Shown here: positions 35,438-42,640 of the stretch, one piece after another | Position numbering within the stretch: the stretch's first letter is position 1 | Layout: each line of letters starts with the position of its first letter | DNA from: Bacteroidia bacterium | GTDB taxonomy: Bacteria; Bacteroidota; Bacteroidia; B-17B0; Aurantibacillaceae | NCBI GenBank assembly: GCA_016787705.1 | Contig: JAEUTP010000027.1 | Span: 1 to 64,000 of the forward strand | Direction of reading: 5' to 3' | Length of the DNA: 64,000 bases | Made by a program: the position numbers and the translations under genes | Notes under the pieces: model-generated | What the model was told of the DNA's origin: nothing | Seen by the model: only the letters and a program-made list of their open reading frames with translations | Databases searched by the model: none

Positions 35438-35492
35438 AGTGTTTGATCCAATAATTATTCAAAACCAGTTGTGAACAACTCTTTTTTTTAAC

Positions 35493-35525
35493 TTTGCCAT
35501 AGTTTTTAAGCCTTTGTTATATTTA
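35493..35525 (+). promoter_or_regulatory. Promoter of the surface acylation locus, leaderless
   Basis: TTTG (35493-35496), a 21-bp spacer, then TATATTTA (35518-35525, last base mismatched) and 4 nt to ATG 35530. It is divergent from the miaA promoter. Confidence 0.6.
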
Positions 35526-35529
35526 AAGC

Positions 35530-36963
35530 ATGCATAAACCGTTGCAAAGTTTAACTTTTGCGCTCCTCGTTTTTTTGGCACTTGGCCTTTTAAGTTTCTC
35601 TTTTCCGAAAGATGGAATCTCTGTTAGTTCCAATTTAAAATTAGAATTCCCAAGTCTTGCTACTTTATTTGGAGAAAAAACTGAGAAAAAAGACATATCT
35701 AAAATATTGGATGCTGTAGATAAGATCGATACAACGTTTGCAATTAATGATACATCAAATGTTGTAAGTAAAAAAGATTCTTCGGCAGTTGTTTTAAATA
35801 CCAATATTCAAACAACCAATAAAGCCGCGCTCAAAAGTTTTTTTGACGCTTTAACCGAATTAAAAAATAATCCAAAAGCTATTCGTGTTTTGCATTATGG
35901 CGATAGCCAGATTGAAGGAGACAGGATAACAGATTATTTACGTTTAAAATTACAGGGTCAGTTTGGAGGGCATGGTCCTGGTTTAATATCGCTAATGCCA
36001 ATTGCACCAAGTGTTATCAATAAAATTTCAAATGGGCCGGGTTGGGATAGGTATAATGTTTTTACCAATAAAGATAAGCGCGTACCTCATAGTAATTTTG
36101 GTGTTTTAGCCAGTATTAATCGGTTTGCCGGTTATAAAAAGTTAAGCGATTCAAGTGCTGTAATAAACTCAAGTATTTCGGTTACAACAACCAAAGGCGG
36201 CGGTGCTAATGCGCAGGCATATAAAAAATTAAAATTGTTTTATGGTGGTGCGCAGGCAAAAACCTGGTGCGAATTTTATGATGGCCCCGCGTTGGTAAGT
36301 GCAGATAGTTTAGAGGAAGGCGGCTCGTTCAGGATAAAAGAATATAATGTAGGCAATGGTTCAAATACCCATCAATTAAAATTTGCAGGTAAAGATAGTC
36401 CTGATTTTTACGCGATATCTTTAGAAAGTGAAACCGGCGTTTTGGTTGATAATATTGGCTTAAGAGGTAGTAGTGGTACTTTTTTTCACCAAATAAATAA
36501 CGGCCAGCTAAAACAATTTTATGATTATTTAAATGTTAAGCTCATTATTCTTCAGTTTGGAGGAAATGCAACACCATCTATTAAAGACGAAAAAACTGCA
36601 ATTAACTATGCCGGTTATTTACGCTCGCAGATCAACATCGTAAAAAAAGCGGCGCCTAATGCAAGTATTTTATTTATTGGGCCCGCAGATATGAGCATTA
36701 AAAATGGAACAGTATACGAAACCTATCCTTTTTTAGAATCTACACGCAACGAAATTAAAAAAGTGGTATTGGAAAGTGGTTGTGCCTTTTTTGATATGTA
36801 CGATTGTATGGGTGGAAAGAATAGTATGGCAGGATGGGTAGATCAGAAATTAGCAGCTACAGATTATATTCACTTTAGTCCGCAGGGCGCTCGAAAAATA
36901 GCAACATTATTGTATTCGGCATTAATAAACGAATATAACGCCTACTTAAAAACAAATAAATAA
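35530..36963 (+). CDS. SGNH/GDSL-type hydrolase domain protein, acylation locus gene 1
   Basis: The 477-residue protein has an N-terminal hydrophobic anchor (about residues 6-25), a variable linker rich in Lys and Asp, then an SGNH-fold domain. Catalytic Ser is in HYGDSQIEGDR (about 122-132), a Gly/Asn block is at LQFGGNATP, and the Asp-x-x-His pair is in DYIHFSPQG (about 449-457). SGNH proteins next to MBOAT acyltransferases commonly move or remove acetyl groups on extracellular polysaccharide (as AlgX/AlgJ do). Its stop and the next ATG share one base (TAATG), so the locus is translated as a unit. Confidence 0.8.
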   Translation: MHKPLQSLTFALLVFLALGLLSFSFPKDGISVSSNLKLEFPSLATLFGEKTEKKDISKILDAVDKIDTTFAINDTSNVVSKKDSSAVVLNTNIQTTNKAALKSFFDALTELKNNPKAIRVLHYGDSQIEGDRITDYLRLKLQGQFGGHGPGLISLMPIAPSVINKISNGPGWDRYNVFTNKDKRVPHSNFGVLASINRFAGYKKLSDSSAVINSSISVTTTKGGGANAQAYKKLKLFYGGAQAKTWCEFYDGPALVSADSLEEGGSFRIKEYNVGNGSNTHQLKFAGKDSPDFYAISLESETGVLVDNIGLRGSSGTFFHQINNGQLKQFYDYLNVKLIILQFGGNATPSIKDEKTAINYAGYLRSQINIVKKAAPNASILFIGPADMSIKNGTVYETYPFLESTRNEIKKVVLESGCAFFDMYDCMGGKNSMAGWVDQKLAATDYIHFSPQGARKIATLLYSALINEYNAYLKTNK

Positions 36964-38210
36964 TGTTACAAGGTTCTATATATAATTTTAAAAATAAACT
37001 GCTTGGCATTTTTTGTTTTGGGGTTTTAAATTTTTTGCAGGCCCAGGAAGTTGCAGTACCAACTTATACGTTTATGAAAATGGAATACAATCATTTGTAT
37101 TTCTCAAAAGACAGTACTAATTTTTTAAAGCTTTATAAAAAACTGGATGATCTTAAATTAAAAAAAATAAGCAGGGTAGGTGTGGCGCATTTTGGTGGAT
37201 CGCACGTACAGGCCGGAACCTGGAGTAGTACGTTTGTAAATAATCTTCAAAACGAATTTAAAACAGTTGGTGGCGGATATTTTGTTTTTCCGTATAAAAT
37301 TGCTAAAACAAATGGACAGGCTTTTGCTACAACATTTTCAAACGGTAATTGGAAACGCTTTCGCGCTATTGGTAAAGATTATTTTGTTCCATTAGGAATG
37401 AGCGCATTAAGTATTTCAACAAAAGACAGTGTTACAAATTTTGGTGTTGCATTAACAAAAAAAGCAATTTGCAGAAGCTTCAGTTCTATTAAAGTATATC
37501 ATAATTTTACTGAGGGTTTTGAATTTAATTTAGATAGTCTTCATAATTTTAATCCGGTAAGAACAGATTTTAAAGAATTTGGTTACACACTTTTTAATTT
37601 TGAATTGCCAGTTGATTCGGTAAATTTTAAATTATTGAGAAAAGATACGCTTCATAAAGATTTTATTTTGTTTGGATTTAGCTTAGACAACGATTTGCAG
37701 TCAGGGTTTTATTTTGCAGGACTTGGAGCTAATGGTGCTGCCAGCGGCTCGTTTTTAAAATGTACTGATCTTTCTTCGCAGTTTTCGAGCTTAAAAGCAG
37801 ACCTTGTGATTATTTCCTTAGGCGTAAATGATACACAGGCAAAAGATTTTGAAAAAGAAGAATATATTGAGAATTACGATAGTCTTATTACTGTAATTAA
37901 AAAAACAAACCCAAATGCAGCCATTATCTTAACAACCACTACAGATAATTTTATACGTAGAAAAACATCCAATAAAAAAACCGTTATTGCCCGCGATGCC
38001 ATGTTTGAATTAATGGAAAAGCATAATATTGCTATTTGGGATCTTTTTTCTTTAATGGGGGGGTATAAATCTATGATGAAATGGCAAAAAGTTGGTCTTG
38101 CAGGCAGAGATCGTGTGCATTTCTCACCCAAAGGATATGTAATGCTTGGTAATTTAATGTACGAAGCATTTTATAAATCGTATTTAAACAATCAAAAAAA
38201 AATTAACTGA
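36963..38210 (+). CDS. SGNH-like protein with altered Ser block, acylation locus gene 2
   Basis: The 415-residue protein has a signal peptide (to about residue 29, LQAQ) and a fold like its upstream neighbour. The block around the nucleophile reads AHFGGSHVQAGTWSS: the usual Gly-Asp-Ser is Gly-Gly-Ser, so Ser remains but the Asp is lost. Later motifs are kept: SLGVNDTQ (block III) and DRVHFSPKG (Asp-x-x-His, about 380-388). It may be a second transferase or a binding subunit. Its TGA overlaps the CTG that seems to start the MBOAT gene. Confidence 0.75.
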   Translation: MLQGSIYNFKNKLLGIFCFGVLNFLQAQEVAVPTYTFMKMEYNHLYFSKDSTNFLKLYKKLDDLKLKKISRVGVAHFGGSHVQAGTWSSTFVNNLQNEFKTVGGGYFVFPYKIAKTNGQAFATTFSNGNWKRFRAIGKDYFVPLGMSALSISTKDSVTNFGVALTKKAICRSFSSIKVYHNFTEGFEFNLDSLHNFNPVRTDFKEFGYTLFNFELPVDSVNFKLLRKDTLHKDFILFGFSLDNDLQSGFYFAGLGANGAASGSFLKCTDLSSQFSSLKADLVIISLGVNDTQAKDFEKEEYIENYDSLITVIKKTNPNAAIILTTTTDNFIRRKTSNKKTVIARDAMFELMEKHNIAIWDLFSLMGGYKSMMKWQKVGLAGRDRVHFSPKGYVMLGNLMYEAFYKSYLNNQKKIN

Positions 38211-39862
38211 ACGATTTTTTAAATAATTTAATTGCTTACTCTCAGGATAAGCCACTGCTATTTACTCAATTATTTTTTTGGGCTTTTTTTTCAGTTGTAT
38301 TGCTAATTTACAGCCTCGTTTACAAAGTAAATAAAGCGCGAACAATTTATTTATTGGCTGTTAGTTTGTTTTTTTATTTTAAAACCAGCGGCGTTTTTGT
38401 TGTATTACTATTATTTACAATTTGCAGCGATTACTTTTGGGGTGCGCAAATCAGCAAAACACGTTCTGACTCAAAACGAAAGTTATTTTTATCAATAAGT
38501 GTTATTTTAAATTTAACACTTTTATGTTATTTTAAATACGCCTATTTCTTCACTGAAAGTTTTAACCAGATAACAGATAGTAATGTGCCTTTTTTTAATC
38601 ATTTTGCACACTTCTCTAACACGTTTTTTTCTACTTCGTTTAGTGTAGATAAATTGTTACTGCCTGTGGGAGTGTCATTTTTTACTTTTCAATCGCTCTC
38701 TTATACCATAGATCTTTACCGTAATAAAATAACACCGGTTAAAAGTGTATTTGATTATGGTTTTTTTGTATGCTTCTTTCCGCATTTGGTGGCAGGCCCA
38801 ATTGTAAAAGCGCATGAGTTTGTTTATCAAATCTATCAACCTTATAAGTTAAGTAAGTTTGAATTTGGCATGGCAGCTTTTTGGATTATAAACGGTTTTT
38901 GTAAAAAAATTGTTGCCGATTATTTAGCTGTAAACTTTATAGACAGGATCTTCGACAGTCCAACTTATTATAGCGGCATTGAAATGATATTTGGTATTTT
39001 TGGTTATTCACTACAGATCTATATGGATTTTAGTGGTTATACAGATATGGCCATTGGCTTAGCATTAATTTTAGGTTACCGCTTAAAAACAAATTTTAAT
39101 TCACCTTATAAAGCCGCCAGTACAAGCGAGTTTTGGAAACGATGGCATATTTCGTTGTCTACCTGGCTACAGGAATATTTATATATTCCCTTAGGAGGAA
39201 ACCGTAAAGGCACTGTTGGTTCATACATTGCTATTTCTATTTTGGCTTTGTTTATGGTTTTGTTAAGTGGCAAGCTATGGTTATTATTAGTACTAATGTT
39301 TGCTGCAGTTTTTTTATTAATGTTGGCCTATTTCGTTCCAAAGTTGAAAAATAGTTTTAATACAAATATTAATTTAATGGTAACTATGTTGCTTGGTGGC
39401 CTATGGCATGGCAGTAGCTGGTTATTTCTTATTTGGGGAGGATTGAATGGTTTGGGTTTGATCGTTCACAAGCAATGGAAACAAATATCACCGTTTAAAA
39501 ATAGTGATAGTATTGGCTATAAAATAGCCTGTGTTTTAATTACATTGACATTTATAAGTTTTACGCGTATTTTTTTCAGGAGTAGTAGTTTGCAGATAGT
39601 TGACACTATTTTTTTTAGGATCGGCAATCATTTTGGCCTTGATCTTATTTTTCAGGTTATTTATGGGTACAGGGCAGTATTTGCTTTAATGTTGGTAGGT
39701 TATCTTATACATTGGATACCTGAAAGGCATAAAGAAATATACCGCAATTGGTTTGCAACGCAAACATATTATACAATGGGCGCAATTATTATATTTGCCG
39801 TTTTTATCATGTATCAATTAATGAGTGGCGAAATGCAGCCATTTATTTATTTTCAGTTTTAA
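38207..39862 (+). CDS. MBOAT family O-acyltransferase; apparent CTG start
   Basis: This protein belongs to the membrane-bound O-acyltransferase family and resembles AlgI/DltB, which pass acyl groups across the inner membrane to surface polymers. The active His lies in MLLGGLWHGSSWLF (about residue 410), and WKRWHISLSTWLQEYLYIPLGGNRKG is the conserved loop. The TTG at 38300 would cut off helix 1. Upstream, in frame, codons read LNDFLNNLIAYSQDKPL then a hydrophobic helix back to CTG 38207, which overlaps the stop of the previous gene (CTGA) right after an in-frame TAA. I therefore take CTG as the start, giving 551 residues. Confidence 0.85.
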   Translation: MNDFLNNLIAYSQDKPLLFTQLFFWAFFSVVLLIYSLVYKVNKARTIYLLAVSLFFYFKTSGVFVVLLLFTICSDYFWGAQISKTRSDSKRKLFLSISVILNLTLLCYFKYAYFFTESFNQITDSNVPFFNHFAHFSNTFFSTSFSVDKLLLPVGVSFFTFQSLSYTIDLYRNKITPVKSVFDYGFFVCFFPHLVAGPIVKAHEFVYQIYQPYKLSKFEFGMAAFWIINGFCKKIVADYLAVNFIDRIFDSPTYYSGIEMIFGIFGYSLQIYMDFSGYTDMAIGLALILGYRLKTNFNSPYKAASTSEFWKRWHISLSTWLQEYLYIPLGGNRKGTVGSYIAISILALFMVLLSGKLWLLLVLMFAAVFLLMLAYFVPKLKNSFNTNINLMVTMLLGGLWHGSSWLFLIWGGLNGLGLIVHKQWKQISPFKNSDSIGYKIACVLITLTFISFTRIFFRSSSLQIVDTIFFRIGNHFGLDLIFQVIYGYRAVFALMLVGYLIHWIPERHKEIYRNWFATQTYYTMGAIIIFAVFIMYQLMSGEMQPFIYFQF

Positions 39863-41008
39863 GTGGAAGATAGTAAACATATTTATTTTAAAGGGTTAAA
39901 CGGCTTGCGTTTTTTTGCAGCCTTTGCTGTTATAATAACCCATATTGAAATGATAAAAGAACAAATGGATTGTCCTAATTTATACAAAAACCATAAATTT
40001 ATAATTGAATTAGGCGGCTTGGGCGTAGTTTTCTTTTTTGTGTTAAGCGGCTTTCTGATAACTTATTTATTATTAAAAGAAAAAGAACAAACAGGAACTG
40101 TTAATGTAAAAAAGTTTTATGTAAGAAGGGTATTACGTATCTGGCCTTTATATTTTTTAATAGTGCTTATTGGGTTTTTCGTTCTACCATATTTCGAATT
40201 CATGCATATTCATTACTCTGCTAGATTTAGATCGCATCTTTCAGTGATTAACCTCATATTATTTTTAATTATGCTCCCAAATGCTGCTTTTGCCATTTTT
40301 AAACCTATGCCGCATATTGGCCAAACCTGGAGCGTTGGCGTGGAAGAACAGTTTTACCTGCTTTGGCCATGGTTTGTAAAAAAGTCTAAAAAAATTTTAA
40401 GAACCCTCACTTTTGTTATTGCTTTTTTGATCACTCTTAAAATAATTATTTTGTTACTAATAAAATCTCAGCCTGAAAATGCAAACTTATTAATTTTAAA
40501 AGATATTGTTGCCATGCTTAAAATTGAGAGTATGGCAATTGGAGGAATAGGTGCATGGATGGTATTTGAGAAAAAATATTTTCAAAAAATTTTAAATAAT
40601 TATGTTTTGGTTGCAGCCATAGGGTGTGTTATTGTTATGATATATTTTACACCTGCAATGATTCAGGATGCCGCTTTCTTAGGTTTTTCGGTTTTATTTT
40701 TGATTATCATTTTAAATGTTTCATTAAATCCTTATTCTTTTATTAAGCTGGAGAATAAGATGTTTGTTTTTCTTGGCAATATTTCTTACGGCCTTTATAT
40801 GTATCATTTAATTGTGGTAGCAGCTTTTATAGGAGTTTTAAAACAAATCGGGTTTAATGTAGATAATTCCTTTCTTTCTCAGTTAATTTTATATATTGGT
40901 GTTACGGGGCTTACTATTTTAATTTCCTGGCTCTCTTACCGCTATTTTGAATCGTGGTTCCTTAAACTTAAAAACCGCTTCACGGTTGTAAAAAGTGGTA
41001 GTTTTTAA
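39863..41008 (+). CDS. Acyltransferase 3 (OafA/YrhL-like) membrane protein
   Basis: The 381-residue protein has about 10 membrane helices. The start (KGLNGLRFFAAFAVIITHIE) carries the family R-x-x-A-x-x-x-V-x-x-x-H pattern with the essential His about residue 28, and TWSVGVEEQFYLLWPW is the second hallmark. Such enzymes O-acetylate LPS O-antigen or other glycans. The GTG start follows the MBOAT stop without any gap, so it is the fourth gene of the locus. The presence of both an MBOAT and an AT3 enzyme suggests two acylations on one polymer or two separate polymers. Confidence 0.85.
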   Translation: MEDSKHIYFKGLNGLRFFAAFAVIITHIEMIKEQMDCPNLYKNHKFIIELGGLGVVFFFVLSGFLITYLLLKEKEQTGTVNVKKFYVRRVLRIWPLYFLIVLIGFFVLPYFEFMHIHYSARFRSHLSVINLILFLIMLPNAAFAIFKPMPHIGQTWSVGVEEQFYLLWPWFVKKSKKILRTLTFVIAFLITLKIIILLLIKSQPENANLLILKDIVAMLKIESMAIGGIGAWMVFEKKYFQKILNNYVLVAAIGCVIVMIYFTPAMIQDAAFLGFSVLFLIIILNVSLNPYSFIKLENKMFVFLGNISYGLYMYHLIVVAAFIGVLKQIGFNVDNSFLSQLILYIGVTGLTILISWLSYRYFESWFLKLKNRFTVVKSGSF

Positions 41009-41092
41009 CTTTCCGTTTATTTATTGATTTTACCAGTTAACAAGAAAAAAAGCACTTAACACGCTTTAACGCATTCATTATTATTTGTTTTG

Positions 41093-41100
41093 TAAGTTTG
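41093..41100 (+). promoter_or_regulatory. -7 box TAAGTTTG, 6 nt before ATG 41107
   Basis: This perfect TAnnTTTG implies a leaderless or one- to two-nt leader transcript for the 127-residue protein gene. Confidence 0.55.
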
Positions 41101-41106
41101 TAACGA

Positions 41107-41490
41107 ATGAAGAGTATTAAGACGCGAACCGGCGAATTTTTTTTAGATGAAAATAATATTTTAAATGCAGTAATGTTTAACAACGTTATTGTTGATTATG
41201 AAGATGCGCTTGATAATTTTTTGGTTATTAAAAATCTTACAGATAATAAACCTACATTAAGACTTGTAGATCTTACAAATAACCCAAAGTTTGAAAATAA
41301 AGCAAAAAAATTTCTCGAAAATAAAGAGGTGCAAAGTATGGCTATTGCACGTGCCATTTTAACAGGTAACAATATTAAAAAAGTATCACTTAATTTTTTC
41401 GTAAAATTAAATTTAAGCAAAATTCCCACAAAATTCTTCATCAATTACGAAGACGCTGTGGCATGGTTAAAATTACAGAAAAGGAAATAA
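41107..41490 (+). CDS. Small STAS/SpoIIAA-like cytoplasmic protein
   Basis: The 127-residue soluble protein starts KSIKTRTGEFFLDENNIL and has the strand-helix alternation of a small family found widely in Bacteroidota that I believe adopts a SpoIIAA/STAS-like fold. Central text LRLVDLTNNPKFENKAKKFL resembles the STAS loop region, where PP2C/anti-sigma partners act. Nearby genes encode a receiver and a SpoIIE phosphatase (42641), which would fit partner-switch signalling, but this is inference. It has its own promoter. Confidence 0.5.
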   Translation: MKSIKTRTGEFFLDENNILNAVMFNNVIVDYEDALDNFLVIKNLTDNKPTLRLVDLTNNPKFENKAKKFLENKEVQSMAIARAILTGNNIKKVSLNFFVKLNLSKIPTKFFINYEDAVAWLKLQKRK

Positions 41491-41496
41491 TCTTTC

Positions 41497-41934
41497 CTAT
41501 TCGTTGGCCATGCATAAAATACTGGTAATTTTTTCTGGGATTGAGGTGAAATGATTTAGATTAAAAGGTTTTGTTAAAAAACCTTTGGCGCCTATAGCTT
41601 TACATTGAACTACATAAGTTGGATTTATGGTTGTAGAGTTAATAAATACAGGGATGGAATACAGATCTACATCATTACTTATTTCAAGTAAAGCTTCATA
41701 GCCGTTTTTAAATGGCATATTAAAATCGGTTAAGATAACATCCGGCAAATTGGTTTGTTTTTATTTAAAAAATTAAGTAATTCTTCACCATTCTTTACCA
41801 TATCAACTTTATAAAAACTTTCATGGGTTTCAAATGTTTCTTTTATTGTTTCAGCATCGTCCTCATCATCTTCAGCAATAAGAATAGTTAGATTCCATAA
41901 AGTTCCAGAGCGAACTGAAGTTTAGATTTTTCAT
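41497..41934 (-). pseudogene. Frameshifted single-domain response regulator
   Basis: The minus strand encodes a complete receiver in pieces. From ATG 41934 the first frame gives MKNLNFSSLWNF. The next frame gives NLTILIAEDDEDDAETIKE (acidic pocket) up to LNFLNKNKP. The last frame gives NLPDVILTDFNMPFKNG (phospho-acceptor Asp), Thr in NSTTI and Lys in LTKPF, ending at 41497. The second shift lies near 41749-41755, where CCAATTTG would be in frame as CCAAATTTG, so a one-base loss is enough. The first shift is near 41900-41906. The remaining 83-residue ORF (41497-41748) lacks half the domain. It abuts a 22-bp inverted repeat. Confidence 0.65.
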
Positions 41935-42060
41935 GATTAGATTTTTGTAGTTATTTACAATAACTCTAATCAGAAATAGTTTAATTGAAAAAGCGGGAAA
42001 TTTTTACATAACCCGCTCATTCTTAGTTTGAAAAAATTAATAACTACAAAAATCTAATCA
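41934..42060. repeat. 22-bp perfect inverted repeat with 83-bp spacer
   Basis: Positions 41934-41955 and 42039-42060 are exact reverse complements (core TAACTACAAAAATCTAATC). The left copy ends at the ATG of the broken response regulator; the right copy ends where no gene begins. The spacer contains AGCGGG/CCCGCT (about 41991-42016), a hairpin. Possible origin: one end of an inverted duplication of the regulator's leader, whose coding part was lost. This and the pseudogene fill 41497-42094. Confidence 0.6.
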
Positions 42061-42094
42061 AACTTGATTTTAATAACGCTGTTTAAACAACTGA

Positions 42095-42352
42095 TTATAT
42101 CGGCAACATTGTTATTTCTAATCCTTTTATAGGAAATTCTTGTGAGTTGTTATTCAGGGGCACGTACGTTTTTTTAGCCTCATCAAAAACTAAAATCTTT
42201 CCTACAACTCTTTCATCGTGATAATCTAATCCTCTCAAATAATCAACCTTACTTTGTACTAACTTCTGTATTGCAACCAAAACATTGATTAGATTACTGT
42301 AGTAAATTACATTGTTATCTAAATCAACTTCTGTTCTAAACACTACTTTCAT
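42095..42352 (-). CDS. Small hypothetical protein
   Basis: The 85-residue soluble protein starts at MKVVFRTEVDL. I chose this ATG (42350-42352) because a perfect TACATTTG box lies 6 nt upstream, inside the ORF extension that would start at 42376. The sequence has two helices around SNLINVLVAIQKLVQSKVDYL and a strand-rich end (IKGLEITMLPI). I know no family; size and pattern fit small Bacteroidota regulators or toxin-antitoxin partners, but nothing specific supports that. Confidence 0.5.
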   Translation of the reverse strand: MKVVFRTEVDLDNNVIYYSNLINVLVAIQKLVQSKVDYLRGLDYHDERVVGKILVFDEAKKTYVPLNNNSQEFPIKGLEITMLPI

Positions 42353-42358
42353 TAAATA

Positions 42359-42366
42359 CAAATGTA
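42359..42366 (-). promoter_or_regulatory. -7 box TACATTTG, 6 nt before ATG 42352
   Basis: This perfect TAnnTTTG on the minus strand fixes the start of the 85-residue protein and implies a leaderless mRNA. Confidence 0.55.
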
Positions 42367-42640
42367 CAAAAATCAATTAATTGAAAATATCGCAACTAAT
42401 TAATTTTCAGTAAATTATAAACAGATTTTTTTGAATTCGGTGTTGCGAAAATTTTCAAGGTTCGTTATCAAGATTATTACCTAATTTTAAAATCCTTCAA
42501 TATTATAAACCTGATGCAAATGTTTAAAATAGGTATAAAAAATTAAATTATAAAGCAATAAACACATTAAAAAGGAAATCTTGAAATAAGTAATTGTATA
42601 TATTTAATATTAATTTTTAATGCATAAATCTTAAGCTGAA

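Noticed and set aside
41497..41748. The 83-residue ORF as a functional receiver protein
   Set aside because: It lacks the acidic pocket and the first strands, which are encoded just upstream in other frames.
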